Source: Qipengyuania citrea (GTDB lineage: Bacteria > Pseudomonadota > Alphaproteobacteria > Sphingomonadales > Sphingomonadaceae). From it: a stretch of DNA of 64,000 nt. This document shows positions 10,488 to 19,736 of the stretch, one piece after another (positions within the stretch are counted from its first letter, which is position 1; every line of letters begins with the position of its first letter). The notes under the pieces were generated by a model. That model was not told the DNA's origin, did not search any database, and saw only the letters and a program-made list of their open reading frames with translations. The stretch lies in NCBI RefSeq assembly GCF_009828015.1, contig NZ_WTYG01000001.1, forward strand, positions 992,001-1,056,000, given 5' to 3'. Made by a program: the position numbers and the translations under genes.

Positions 10488-12815
10488 ATGGCCGATGCTG
10501 ACGCTGCAACGACGGAAGACACGACGAAGGTAAGGCTGCAAGTGGCAGCGGCACGGCAGGAGGAAAGCGGGCAGGGTATCGCCCGCATGCCGCGATCGGC
10601 CTTCCAGGCGCTGGGCATCACCGAAGGCGATGTGGTGGAAATCACCGGCAAGCGCACGACCGCGGCGGTCGCGATGGCGGCCTATGACGAAGACCAGACC
10701 ATCGACGTCGTCCGGCTCGACGGGCTTCAGCGCGGCAATGCGGAAGCCGGCTCGGGCGAACATGTGAATGTCTCGGTTGCCGAATCGCGCCCGGCCACGC
10801 GTGTCGTATTCGCGCCCGCGCAGCGCGAGATGCGCCTGCAGGGTCCGGCGCAGGCGCTCAAGCGCAATTTCTTCCGCAAGCCGCTCGTCGCGGGCGATCT
10901 CGTCGCCACGACCGGGCAGCAGCCCGTCCAGGACATGCCCCCCGAAGTGCGCCGGATGTTCAATGCCCCGGCCTATGCGCTCACCCAGATCCGGCTCAGC
11001 GTGGTGTCCACCAGCCCCAAGGGCATCGTCCATATCGACGAAAACACCGAAGTCGAGCTGCGCGCCGAGTTCGAAGCGCCCCGCGATGCCCGCGCGGTGG
11101 TCAATTACGACGATGTCGGGGGGATGGAAGACACCATCCAGCAATTGCGCGAGATGGTCGAATTGCCGCTGCGCTATCCCGAATTGTTCACCCGTCTCGG
11201 CGTCGATCCGCCCAAGGGCGTGCTGCTGCACGGTCCTCCGGGAACGGGCAAGACGCGGCTGGCGCAGGCGGTCGCCAATGAAAGCGATGCCAATTTCTTC
11301 ACCATCAATGGCCCCGAGATCATGGGATCGGGCTATGGCGAGAGCGAGAAGGCGCTGCGCGAAGTGTTCGAGCAGGCGACCAAGGACGCGCCTGCCATCG
11401 TTTTCATCGACGAGATCGATTCGATTGCGCCCAAGCGCGACCGCGTCCCCGGCGAGGCGGAGAAGCGCCTCGTCGCGCAGCTGCTGACTCTGATGGACGG
11501 GCTCGAGGCGCGTTCGAACCTCGTCGTGATTGCCGCAACCAATCGCCCCGACGCGATCGACGAGGCGCTGCGCCGGCCGGGCCGCTTCGACCGCGAAATC
11601 GTGATCGGCGTGCCCGACGAACAGGGGCGGCGCGAAATCCTCGGCATCCACACCCGCGGCATGCCCCTGGGCGACAAGGTCGACCTGGCCGAGCTGGCGC
11701 GCGCCACTTACGGCTTCGTCGGTGCGGATATCGCCGCGCTTGCGCGCGAGGCCGCGATCGATGCCGTGCGCCGGATCATGCCCAAGATCGATCTCGACGA
11801 GCGGACGATTCCGCCCGAAGTGCTCGACGAGCTTTATGTCGGACGCGAAGACTTCCTCTCGGCGCTGAAGCGCATCCAGCCTTCCGCCATGCGCGAAGTC
11901 ATGGTGCAGGTGCCCCGGGTCGGCTGGTCCGATATCGGCGGCGTGGGCGACGCGATCGAAAAGCTCAAGGAAGGCATCGAGCTGCCGATGAAGAACCCCG
12001 AGGCGTTCCATCGTCTCGGGATCCGGCCCGCGAAGGGCTTCCTGCTCTATGGTCCGCCGGGCACCGGCAAGACGCTGCTGGCCAAGGCCGTCGCCAAGGA
12101 AGCCAAGGCGAACTTCATCTCGATGAAAAGCTCGGACCTGCTGTCCAAATGGTATGGCGAAAGCGAACAGCAGATCGCACGCATGTTCAAGCGGGCCCGC
12201 GCAGTCGCGCCCTGCGTCGTCTTCATCGACGAGATCGACAGCCTGGTGCCCGCACGTGGCAGCGGGCAGGGCGAACCGCAGGTCACCGGCCGCGTGGTCA
12301 ACACCATCCTGGCCGAAATGGACGGGCTCGAGGAATTGCAGTCGGTCGTCGTCATCGGCGCGACCAACCGCCCCACGCTGGTCGATCCCGCGCTGCTGCG
12401 CCCGGGCCGGTTCGACGAACTGGTCTATGTCGGAACGCCCGACCAGCCGGGACGCGAACAGATCCTCAAGATCCATGCCAAGGACATGCCGATGGCCGGC
12501 GATGTCGATCTCGCGGCAGTCGCCGCCAAGACCGTGCGGTTCACGGGCGCGGACCTCGAAGATGTCGTCCGCCGCGCCGGCCTCAACGCCCTGCGCCGCG
12601 TCGGCGGCGATGTAGAGGAGGTCGCCGCGCTCGATTTCGCCGAAGCGCTGAAGGATAGCCGCGCGACGGTTACCCCGAAGATGGAAACCGAATACAAGAA
12701 AATGCGCGGCGAGCTGAAGAAGCGCGCTGCCGAAGTGCGACCGATCGGGTTCCTCTACGAAGGCATGGTCGAAAGCACGCGCGACGAAAAGCACGGGCCG
12801 GACACCACCGGCTGA
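10488..12815 (+). CDS. CDC48/VCP-type AAA+ ATPase with two ATPase domains
   Basis: Hexameric unfoldase of the CDC48/p97/VAT type, expected to pull proteins apart using ATP in the cytoplasm; bacterial substrates and adaptors are largely unknown. The 775 residues contain a CDC48 N-domain (about residues 10-200, [21 protein letters not shown]), D1 with Walker A GPPGTGKT at about 249 and Walker B VFIDEID at about 305, and D2 with a second GPPGTGKT at about 522 and VFIDEID at about 577. Arginine-finger segments (RRPGRFD, LRPGRFD) are present in both. The tail lacks an obvious HbYX proteasome-docking motif. The ATG at 10488 starts the N-domain; sequence upstream in frame is non-coding. Confidence 0.93.
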   Translation: MADADAATTEDTTKVRLQVAAARQEESGQGIARMPRSAFQALGITEGDVVEITGKRTTAAVAMAAYDEDQTIDVVRLDGLQRGNAEAGSGEHVNVSVAESRPATRVVFAPAQREMRLQGPAQALKRNFFRKPLVAGDLVATTGQQPVQDMPPEVRRMFNAPAYALTQIRLSVVSTSPKGIVHIDENTEVELRAEFEAPRDARAVVNYDDVGGMEDTIQQLREMVELPLRYPELFTRLGVDPPKGVLLHGPPGTGKTRLAQAVANESDANFFTINGPEIMGSGYGESEKALREVFEQATKDAPAIVFIDEIDSIAPKRDRVPGEAEKRLVAQLLTLMDGLEARSNLVVIAATNRPDAIDEALRRPGRFDREIVIGVPDEQGRREILGIHTRGMPLGDKVDLAELARATYGFVGADIAALAREAAIDAVRRIMPKIDLDERTIPPEVLDELYVGREDFLSALKRIQPSAMREVMVQVPRVGWSDIGGVGDAIEKLKEGIELPMKNPEAFHRLGIRPAKGFLLYGPPGTGKTLLAKAVAKEAKANFISMKSSDLLSKWYGESEQQIARMFKRARAVAPCVVFIDEIDSLVPARGSGQGEPQVTGRVVNTILAEMDGLEELQSVVVIGATNRPTLVDPALLRPGRFDELVYVGTPDQPGREQILKIHAKDMPMAGDVDLAAVAAKTVRFTGADLEDVVRRAGLNALRRVGGDVEEVAALDFAEALKDSRATVTPKMETEYKKMRGELKKRAAEVRPIGFLYEGMVESTRDEKHGPDTTG

Positions 12816-12820
12816 TCGCT

Positions 12821-12857
12821 ACCGGCCGGTCGCAGCTGCCTGCAGCGACCTGCCGGT
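12821..12857. terminator. Bidirectional hairpin between convergent genes
   Basis: ACCGGC and GCCGGT enclose GGTCGC and GCGACC, giving a 12-base-pair interrupted stem between the CDC48-type stop and the MscS stop. There is no T-run. Position and symmetry suggest termination for both strands. Confidence 0.6.
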
Positions 12858-12866
12858 GAGCGCGGC

Positions 12867-13955
12867 TTACGGTGTGTTCGGCTCGGCGGCCTTGAGATGC
12901 CCGCCGGGCACTTCGAGCCGGTGGCGGATCAGCGCATCGGGCTGGTTCTGCTTGATCCAGGCCTGCATGTGTTCGCGCACGCCGCAGCGCAGGGCCCACA
13001 AGTCGCCGATCGTCTCGGCGCTCATCGACAGGCGCAGTTCGATGCTCTCGGGATAGGCGTCGGTCATCAGCAATTGCAAATTGCGCCCGTCCCACAGCTC
13101 ATGCGCCGAGACATAGCGTTCGAATTCGCTGCGGATCGGTTCGACATCGGTGATCGGGTCGAGATGCAGCATTACCGGCCCGGTCAGCTTCTCGTCGACG
13201 CGCGACCAGTTCTCGAAGCTTTCGTCGAGGAACCGGCTGGTGGGCACGACCAGCACGCGCTCGTCCCAGGTGCGGACGGTGACGAAGCTCATGCGGATTT
13301 CCTCCACCCGCCCGGCCTGGTCGTCGACCTTGACCAGATCGCCGATCCGCAGCGGCTGGGTCAGCGCCATTTGCAGCCCCGCGATCAGCGATTTGAGCGC
13401 GGGCTGTGCGGCGGCGCCCACTGCCAGCGCGGCGAGACCCGCCGAGGCCAGCATGGTCGTGCCGACATCGCGGACACCGGGGATATTGAGCATGATCAGC
13501 GAAACGGTGACGATGATGATCCCCACCTTCACCGTCCGCGACAGGATCGCGATCCGCGTCAGGCGGCCGCGCTGCGCCACCGGATCGCTCGCCGCGCCGA
13601 CCTGTGCTTCGTAGCCCCGCGCGAGGCCGCGGACCATGGCATAGGCCACCCACCCGATCACCGCGGGCACCAGGAAGCGGGCCAGAAGGTCCCAGCCGCG
13701 CCCGACCAGCGCATCGTTTTCGGCCGCCGCAGCGATGGCGAAGGCGATCGCCGCCCAGCGCAGCGGCTTGCGCACCGCTTCGACCACCACATCGTCGAGC
13801 GCGCTTTCGGAACTGCGCGTCACGCGCCGGAGCAGGGCGAAGACGATCCAGTGCGCTAGCAGGGCCAGCGCGACCGCGCTGCCGAGCACGATCAGCGTGT
13901 GGATCACGCCGTCGTAGGAGATCGGCCAATTGCGGGGATCGTAGCGCTCTAGCAT
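12867..13955 (-). CDS. MscS-family mechanosensitive channel (longer paralogue)
   Basis: Inner-membrane channel of the small-conductance mechanosensitive family, opening under membrane tension to release solutes. The 362 residues have an N-terminal membrane part (segments near residues 18-40, 65-85, 90-110, 135-160), a pore-like glycine/alanine helix (MLASAGLAALAVGAAAQPALKSLIAG) and a cytoplasmic beta domain (RIGDLVKVDDQAGRVEEIRMSFVTVRTWDERVLVVPTS). It lies 39 bases downstream of a histidine kinase gene and after polA on the same strand. A second, shorter MscS is at 28704. It may respond to something other than simple osmotic shock (inference). Confidence 0.9.
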   Translation of the reverse strand: MLERYDPRNWPISYDGVIHTLIVLGSAVALALLAHWIVFALLRRVTRSSESALDDVVVEAVRKPLRWAAIAFAIAAAAENDALVGRGWDLLARFLVPAVIGWVAYAMVRGLARGYEAQVGAASDPVAQRGRLTRIAILSRTVKVGIIIVTVSLIMLNIPGVRDVGTTMLASAGLAALAVGAAAQPALKSLIAGLQMALTQPLRIGDLVKVDDQAGRVEEIRMSFVTVRTWDERVLVVPTSRFLDESFENWSRVDEKLTGPVMLHLDPITDVEPIRSEFERYVSAHELWDGRNLQLLMTDAYPESIELRLSMSAETIGDLWALRCGVREHMQAWIKQNQPDALIRHRLEVPGGHLKAAEPNTP

Positions 13956-13994
13956 CGGCTCAGGCGGTATGGGCGCGGGTCGCCGATGGCAAGA

Positions 13995-15275
13995 TCAGTC
14001 ACCGGCGGGAAGCTCGATCGTGACGATCAGCCCGTCGGGGGTGAACTTGCGCTCGAACGTGCCACCGAACTGACGCGCGGCGCTGGTCATCAGCAGGCTG
14101 CCGAAGCCGGTGTGCTCGGGTGCATCGCCCAATTGCGCGCCGGTTTCGCGCCACTCCAGCGTGACCGTCCCGTCCTGTTCGCTCCAGCTGACGTGGACCG
14201 TGCCTTCTTCCTTCCAGGCGCCGTATTTGACGGCATTGGTGGTCAGCTCGTGCAGCACCAGGCCGAGGGGGGTCACGCGCTTGGCGGGCAGCATGATTTC
14301 GGGCCCGTCGATTTCGGCCGGGTGGTTGCTCGACCGGTAGGGCGCCAGCGAGGTCTCGACCAGCGCGCGCAGCGAGGCCACCGGGCGTTCGAGCTCGCCC
14401 TGGCTGACTTCATGCGCGGTGAGCAGCGCGCGGATCCGCTGCGCGATGCTGTTGGTCACCTCCTTCGCCTCGGGCTTGTCACGGGCGCTCATCTGGACGA
14501 TCGCCAGCACCACCGCGAAAAGGTTCTTCACCCGGTGGTTGAGTTCGCGCGCCAGCAGATCGGCGCGGTCGCGCGCCTCGCTGACCACCGCGGCCTGCGC
14601 CGCTTCGGCTTCGGCGCGTGCCGCGCGCCCGACCAGCCGCGCGCCGGCGAACATGGCGATGATGAGGAACACCAGCAGCGCGCCCAGCAGCGGGAGAACG
14701 CGGGCATTGGTACGCGCGGCGTCGGCGCTGTAGGCGGCCAGCGTCTCGTTCTCGATATCCTCCAGTTCGGCGATGGCGCGGTCGAGCCGTTCCATCGTCT
14801 CGACTCCCTCGTCGGTGAGAATTGCGCGCCGTGCATCGAGCAGCCGTCCGTTCTCGAGCAATTCGACCCCGGTCGCCATTTCGTCGAACTTGGCGCGGGC
14901 CAGCGCATCGATCTTGTCGATCAGTTCGGTCTGCCGCGCGGTCGCGTCCTCGCCGATCAGTTCGCGGATGCGATCAAGCGTCGGGTCGATCTGTTCGCGT
15001 CCCGCCTGGTAGGGCGCCAGATACCGCCGGTCGAGCGTGATGAGATAGCCGCGCTGGCCGGTTTCGCCGCTGATCGCGGAACGGCTGACCTGGCGCAGTT
15101 CCTCGAGCACCTCGACCGTCCGGCGCACCTGCTCGCGCTGTTCGCGCTCGGCTTCCACGGTCTGGTAGACCAGGAACAGCGTGGCGAACATCGCGGCGGC
15201 AATCACCCCGAGCAGGACGACATTCATCCACCGCGGGTCGCGCGTGCGCGCGACGAATTCCTCGATCTCGGTCAG
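13995..15275 (-). CDS. HWE-family sensor histidine kinase with CHASE3-like sensor
   Basis: Membrane sensor kinase. Counting from the proposed start at 15275 there are 426 residues: a transmembrane helix at 17-38, a periplasmic helical CHASE3-like domain (SAISGETGQRGYLITLD is typical), a second helix at 193-213, a HisKA_2/HWE dimerisation helix with phospho-acceptor His247 in ELNHRVKN, an N-box HELTTNAVKYG, the diagnostic W-x-E in LEWRE, and a G-box TGFGS. Such kinases often feed the alphaproteobacterial general stress response (family knowledge). The proposed start is CTG, overlapping the polA stop, with GGGGAG 7 bases upstream; 15 of the 16 codons before the first ATG (15227) end in G or C, arguing that they are coding. 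ATG 15227 is the conservative alternative. Confidence 0.85.
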   Translation of the reverse strand: MTEIEEFVARTRDPRWMNVVLLGVIAAAMFATLFLVYQTVEAEREQREQVRRTVEVLEELRQVSRSAISGETGQRGYLITLDRRYLAPYQAGREQIDPTLDRIRELIGEDATARQTELIDKIDALARAKFDEMATGVELLENGRLLDARRAILTDEGVETMERLDRAIAELEDIENETLAAYSADAARTNARVLPLLGALLVFLIIAMFAGARLVGRAARAEAEAAQAAVVSEARDRADLLARELNHRVKNLFAVVLAIVQMSARDKPEAKEVTNSIAQRIRALLTAHEVSQGELERPVASLRALVETSLAPYRSSNHPAEIDGPEIMLPAKRVTPLGLVLHELTTNAVKYGAWKEEGTVHVSWSEQDGTVTLEWRETGAQLGDAPEHTGFGSLLMTSAARQFGGTFERKFTPDGLIVTIELPAGD

Positions 15276-18106
15276 TGTGCTGCTCCCCAGCTGGTCCCGG
15301 TGCCGATATCGACCCCCAGAGGAATGTCCAGTTTCACCGCGGGTTCGGCGGCGCCCGCCATGACCCGTTCGATCACCGCCGACGCGGCATCGACATCGCC
15401 CTCGGGCAGTTCGAAGACCAGTTCGTCGTGCACCTGCAGCAGCATGCGGACATGCCCCAGCCCGGCAGCCTCGAGCGCGGGCATCATGCGGACCATGGCG
15501 CGCTTGATGATATCCGCGCTGGTGCCCTGGATGGGCGCGTTGATTGCCGCCCGCTCGCTCCCCTGGCGCTCCGCCTGATTCTTCGACGCGATCCGCGGGA
15601 ACCATGTCTTGCGCGCGAAGAGCGTTTCCGAATAGCCGCGCTCGCGCACCTGCTCCAGCGTACGCACGATGTATTTCTGGATCCCGGGGAAGCGCTGGAA
15701 ATAGGTGTCGATCATCGCCTGCGCCTCGTCCGCCTCGACGCCGAGCCGGCCCGCCAGCCCCCAGCGCGAAATACCGTAGAGGATCGCGAAATTGATCGTC
15801 TTGGCGCGCCCGCGCGTATCGCGATTGACCTCGCCGAACATCTCGATCGCCGTGCGCGAGTGGATGTCCTCGCCCTGCGCGAAGGCTTCCTTCAGCGTCG
15901 GGACATCGGCCATATGCGCGGCCAGCCGCAGTTCGATCTGCGAATAGTCGGCGGCCAGCAGCACATTGCCTTCATCGGCGACGAAAGCCTCGCGGATCTG
16001 GCGGCCGATCTCGGTGCGAATGGGAATGTTCTGCAGGTTCGGTTCGGTCGACGATAGCCGCCCGGTCTGCGCCCCGACCAGGCTGTAGCTGGTGTGCACA
16101 CGCCCGGTTTCGGGATTGATCGCCTGCTGCAGCGCATCGGTATAGGTATTCTTGAGCTTGGCGAGCTGGCGCCATTCGAGCACCTTTCCGGCGATCTCCG
16201 CGCCTTCGCCTGACAGCCTTTCGAGCACGCTCTGGTCGGTGGAATACTGGCCGCTCTTGCCCTTCTTGCCGCCCTTGTAGCCGAGCGTGTCGAACAGGAT
16301 TTCGCCCAGCTGCTTGGGGCTGCCGACGGTGAATTCGGTGCCCGCGATGCGGTGGATTTCCTTCTCCAGCCGGGCGATTTCGCCGGCGAATTCTTCCGAC
16401 AGTTTGGCCAGCCGGGTCCGGTCGACCTTGATGCCGTGGCGTTCCATCTGCGCCACCACCGGGACCAGTGGCCGGTCGACCCGTTCGTAGATGCGCGTAC
16501 CGCCCTCGGTCGCCAGCCGCGGCTTGAGCGTCTTGTACAGCCGCCAGGTGACGTCCGCGTCTTCCGCGGCATATTCGGTGGCCTTGTCGAGCGGGACCTC
16601 GCCGAAGGGAATCGCCTTCTTGCCCGTGCCGCAGATCTCCTTGAAGGTCAGGCAGGTGTGGCCGAGATGGCGGCTCGCCAGCTCGTCCATCCCGTGGCCG
16701 CCACCGATCCCGTCGAGCTGGCGCCCGGCGTCGAGATCGAAGCTCATGATCATCGTGTCCTCGACAGGCGTGACGGCAATGCCGTTGCGCGCGAGCACGT
16801 TGAGATCGTATTTGCCATTGTGGAACACCTTGACCACGGCATCGCTGGCGAGCAGCGGCGCGAGCGCGGCGAGCGCAGCGGCCTTGTCCACCTGCGCCGG
16901 GCGTTCGGCAAACATGTCGCTGCCGCCATGGCCCAGCGGGATATAGCAGGCATCGTTGGGCCCGAGCGCCAGGCTCACCCCGACAAGATCGCACAGCATG
17001 CAGTCGAGCGAACTGGTCTCCGTATCGACCGCGACCAGCCGCGCCGCCATCGCCCGCGCGATCCACTCTTCGAGCCGGCCGAGCGTCTGTACGCATTCAT
17101 AGGCGCTGCGATCCACTGCGGGAAATTCGGGCAGCGGCTGGCGGTTACCCGCACTGCTGGCCGGCGCGCCGGCGGTTTCGGGCTTGGCCGGATTGAGATC
17201 GGTCGCGCGCGAAGGGCTGCCATTGCCGGCCTCGAGCCGCTTGAGCAGGCTGGTGAAGCCATGCTTGCCAAGGAAAGCGGCGAGCGGTTCGGGCGGAACC
17301 TCGTCAAGCTTCATGTCCTCAAGCGTGACGGGCAGGCTGCAATCCTCGCGCAGCGTTACCAGCACGCGGCTGAGTTCGGCATCGGCGCGGTGTTCGATCA
17401 GCCGCTCCTTGAGCTTGCTCTTCTTCATGCCCTCGGCCGCATCGAGCGCAGCGGTAAGCCCGCCGTGTTCGGCAATCAGCTTGCTAGCGGTCTTGGGGCC
17501 GACGCCGAAAATGCCGGGAATATTGTCGACCGAATCGCCCATCAGCGCGAGCACGTCGCCGACCTTGTCGGGCCCGACGCCGAATTTTTCCTCAACCTCG
17601 TCGATATAGATCCGGGCATTCTTCATCGTGTCGAGCATGTCGATCCGCGCGCCGTCGCGTTCGCCGACCAGCTGCATCAGGTCCTTGTCCGAAGACACGA
17701 TTGTGACATGCCACCCCTGGCGCTGGGCTTCGCGTGCATAGGAGGCGATGATGTCGTCCGCCTCGACATCGGGTTCCTCGATGCAGGGCAGGCTGAAAGC
17801 GCGGGTGGCATCGCGGATCAGCGGGAATTGGGGCACCAGATCCTCGGGCGGGGGCGGGCGGTTGGCCTTGTACTGATCGTAGATCTCGTTGCGGAAGCTC
17901 TGGCTCGACTTGTCGAGGATGACGGCCAGATGGGTCGGGCCGTCGGCCTTGTGCAGGTCGTCGGCCAGCTTCCACAGCATGGTGGTGTAGCCATAGACCG
18001 CGCCGACAGGCGTCCCTTCGGGATCGGTCAGCGGCGGGAGGCGATGGTAGGCGCGGAAGATATAGGCCGAGCCGTCGACGAGATAGAGATGCGGTGTTTC
18101 AGCCAT
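15272..18106 (-). CDS. polA: DNA polymerase I
   Basis: Repairs DNA and replaces Okazaki primers. The 944 residues contain the 5'-3' nuclease domain (about 1-290, starting LYLVDGSAYIFRAYH), a 3'-5' exonuclease domain whose metal-binding residues appear intact (VAVDTETSSLD, HNGKYDLNVLA, YAAEDADVTW), so proofreading is expected, and the polymerase domain with motif A DYSQIELRLAAH, motif B RAKTINFAILYG and motif C QVHDELVFELP. The start is the ATG at 18106; an in-frame extension to 18256 has no family similarity. The 3' end overlaps the start of the histidine kinase gene. Confidence 0.96.
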   Translation of the reverse strand: MAETPHLYLVDGSAYIFRAYHRLPPLTDPEGTPVGAVYGYTTMLWKLADDLHKADGPTHLAVILDKSSQSFRNEIYDQYKANRPPPPEDLVPQFPLIRDATRAFSLPCIEEPDVEADDIIASYAREAQRQGWHVTIVSSDKDLMQLVGERDGARIDMLDTMKNARIYIDEVEEKFGVGPDKVGDVLALMGDSVDNIPGIFGVGPKTASKLIAEHGGLTAALDAAEGMKKSKLKERLIEHRADAELSRVLVTLREDCSLPVTLEDMKLDEVPPEPLAAFLGKHGFTSLLKRLEAGNGSPSRATDLNPAKPETAGAPASSAGNRQPLPEFPAVDRSAYECVQTLGRLEEWIARAMAARLVAVDTETSSLDCMLCDLVGVSLALGPNDACYIPLGHGGSDMFAERPAQVDKAAALAALAPLLASDAVVKVFHNGKYDLNVLARNGIAVTPVEDTMIMSFDLDAGRQLDGIGGGHGMDELASRHLGHTCLTFKEICGTGKKAIPFGEVPLDKATEYAAEDADVTWRLYKTLKPRLATEGGTRIYERVDRPLVPVVAQMERHGIKVDRTRLAKLSEEFAGEIARLEKEIHRIAGTEFTVGSPKQLGEILFDTLGYKGGKKGKSGQYSTDQSVLERLSGEGAEIAGKVLEWRQLAKLKNTYTDALQQAINPETGRVHTSYSLVGAQTGRLSSTEPNLQNIPIRTEIGRQIREAFVADEGNVLLAADYSQIELRLAAHMADVPTLKEAFAQGEDIHSRTAIEMFGEVNRDTRGRAKTINFAILYGISRWGLAGRLGVEADEAQAMIDTYFQRFPGIQKYIVRTLEQVRERGYSETLFARKTWFPRIASKNQAERQGSERAAINAPIQGTSADIIKRAMVRMMPALEAAGLGHVRMLLQVHDELVFELPEGDVDAASAVIERVMAGAAEPAVKLDIPLGVDIGTGTSWGAAH

Positions 18107-18233
18107 GGTCTGGCGGCTTAGCGAAGGCTCGGCGCAATGGGGAGCGCCTTTTTCCTGCCTGCCCATGGCTATGCACTGCTGCGTGCCACCGGGGGAAATA
18201 TGACCGAAAAATGGCACCTGCGGCTTTATTCGC

Positions 18234-18262
18234 TTGCCGTGCCCTATTTCCGCCACTATTTA
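18234..18262 (+). promoter_or_regulatory. Possible promoter of the small acidic lipoprotein
   Basis: TTGCCG (18234-18239) and TATTTA (18257-18262) are 17 bases apart. The predicted transcript would start near 18270 with a leader of about 80 bases. That leader begins with the perfect palindrome CCCCAATTGGGG (18275-18286), which could be a 5' hairpin or a protein site. Confidence 0.4.
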
Positions 18263-18351
18263 GACACTGTGAGGCCCCAATTGGGGGTTCGCGCGGGAGG
18301 GGGGTAAACCTTCCGAACGCATTCATATTCGCTGTTCAAGGATTTAGAACT

Positions 18352-18603
18352 ATGCGCAAGATCGCTCTTTTCGCTGCTGCTTCGGCCGCTGCCCTGACCC
18401 TCGCCGCTTGCTCGGAAGCAACCGAAGATTCGGCTGAAGCAACCGCAGACGAAGCAGTTGCAGACGCTGAAACCAACATGGAAGCTATCGAAGCAGAAAC
18501 CGACGAAGCCATCGCCGACGTCACTGCTGAAGCCGACGAAGCTGCTGCCGAAGTCGAAGCTGCTGCTGAAAACGAAACCACTGCCGAAGCTGCTGCCGAC
18601 TAA
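18352..18603 (+). CDS. Small acidic Ala/Glu-rich lipoprotein
   Basis: An 83-residue protein with a clear lipoprotein signal (lipobox LAAC, Cys20). The mature part has no lysine or arginine and consists almost entirely of Ala, Glu, Asp, Thr and Val in a pattern that should form one long acidic helix. AAGGA lies about 8 bases upstream of the ATG at 18352. A strong terminator follows about 40 bases after the stop, so it is a single-gene unit. Its function is unknown. The third codon positions are less GC-biased than neighbours (many gaa, gct, gca codons), as often seen in highly expressed small proteins. It resembles in style, not sequence, the lipoprotein at 33250. Confidence 0.82.
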   Translation: MRKIALFAAASAAALTLAACSEATEDSAEATADEAVADAETNMEAIEAETDEAIADVTAEADEAAAEVEAAAENETTAEAAAD

Positions 18604-18642
18604 TCGCGCACGCTTCGCGGACGGTTATCGTTCACGAACAGA

Positions 18643-18673
18643 AAGGGCGGTGCCACGCGGCGCCGCCCTTTTT
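18643..18673 (+). terminator. Rho-independent terminator of the acidic lipoprotein gene
   Basis: GGGCGGTGCC pairs with GGCGCCGCCC around an ACGC loop (one G-T wobble), extended by AA/TT and followed by a T-run. The A-run on the left could also serve the opposite strand, where the serine hydrolase gene ends at 18696. Confidence 0.9.
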
Positions 18674-18695
18674 CGTGCCTGACGTTACGTGAAGC

Positions 18696-19712
18696 TTATT
18701 CGCCGCCGTAATCGGCGGTGGCCCAGTTGCGGCCGTCGTTCATGCTTTGCCCGAACCCGGTGTAGAGCGCCTGCGTAATGCTGGAAATCCGCGCATCACG
18801 ATTGGCCCGTGCCTCGAGCTTGCGGCTACGGCTGCCGTTTTCCACCGCCATCGAGGGGCTTTGCCCGGTAACGTAGATGGCGGCCGCGATCGCGCGGCCA
18901 TCGGGCGTATGGAATATGCCAATATCGCTGGCGGTGCGGGCCAGCGTTCCGGTCTTGTGCGCCAGATTGGCGCTCACCGGGAGGGCCGAGGGCATCCGCC
19001 GCTTGCCCGTGGTGGTTTCCTCCATCGCGTCGAGCAGGACCCGGCGTGAATAGTCGCTCAGCCATTTGCCCTGATAGATCCCGGCAAGCAGCTGCCCCAT
19101 CGCGCGCGGCGTGGCGCTGTCCTTGATATCGACGCTCCACGCGGGGTCGATCCGGCCGTCCTCGCGGATCAGCGTGGCGATGTCGCGCGACAGGCTGAAG
19201 CCTTCGATCCCGGCATCCTTCATCCACTTGTTGACAGCGCTCGGGCCGCCGACCGCTGCGAGCAGCGCGTCGGTGCAGTCGTTGCAGCTCTTGCTGATCA
19301 TCAGGCTGAGGTGGCGGTAGGCCGGCAGATAGGCACCGCCGGGCCGCGGCAGGCGGTACTCGCTCGTCAGGCTCCACCGATTCGCATCGACGCCCGCAAG
19401 GAACGTCGCGGCGATCGCGACCTTGCTGGTGCTCGCCATCGGGAAGCGCTGGTCCGCCAGCACGCCCACTTCGCGCCCCGTCGACAGATCGATCGCATAG
19501 ACGCCGATGCGTCCGTCCGATCCATCGGCCAGCTGGGCGATCTGCTGTTCGAGCGGAGTCGCGTAGACGGCGTCGTAGCTTTGCGGGGTGCGGACATCGG
19601 TGCCCAGGACAGTGTCGAACTGGGCTTCGAACCCGGTACCTTGCGCAGCTGCGGGAGCGGCCAGGGCCATTGCCCCGATCGCCAGAAGTCTTCCGAGTAG
19701 GTTTGTTCGCAT
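18696..19712 (-). CDS. Class A beta-lactamase-like serine hydrolase, ExxLN motif not recognisable
   Basis: Exported serine hydrolase of the beta-lactamase/penicillin-binding superfamily, 338 residues with a Sec signal (about 1-24, ending APAAAQG). Active-site motifs are S-T-S-K (94-97), S-C-N (142-144, in place of SDN) and K-T-G (253-255). In class A enzymes a Glu in ExxLN supplies the deacylation base. Here the corresponding stretch (about residues 174-183, LSRDIATLIR) has no ExxLN, and the spacing between STSK and SCN is shorter than in TEM. The protein may therefore be a slow hydrolase, a peptidoglycan enzyme or a penicillin-binding sensor rather than a resistance beta-lactamase (inference). 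It lies 24 bases downstream of the 39-residue ORF. Confidence 0.82.
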   Translation of the reverse strand: MRTNLLGRLLAIGAMALAAPAAAQGTGFEAQFDTVLGTDVRTPQSYDAVYATPLEQQIAQLADGSDGRIGVYAIDLSTGREVGVLADQRFPMASTSKVAIAATFLAGVDANRWSLTSEYRLPRPGGAYLPAYRHLSLMISKSCNDCTDALLAAVGGPSAVNKWMKDAGIEGFSLSRDIATLIREDGRIDPAWSVDIKDSATPRAMGQLLAGIYQGKWLSDYSRRVLLDAMEETTTGKRRMPSALPVSANLAHKTGTLARTASDIGIFHTPDGRAIAAAIYVTGQSPSMAVENGSRSRKLEARANRDARISSITQALYTGFGQSMNDGRNWATADYGGE

Positions 19713-19736
19713 GCTGATCGTTTACACCCTGCTTGG

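Noticed and set aside
10332..12794. 820-codon open frame opposite the CDC48-type gene
   Set aside because: Antisense shadow caused by codon bias, with no domain signature. It also crosses the non-coding region upstream.
18130..18160. Rho-independent terminator on the + strand (GGCGC/GCGCC then T-run)
   Set aside because: The stem is only five base pairs with an eight-base loop, and no + strand gene lies upstream to be terminated.
18107..18256. In-frame N-terminal extension of polA
   Set aside because: The extra 50 residues have no similarity to DNA polymerase I. The canonical start (MAETPHLYLVDGSAY) is at 18106.
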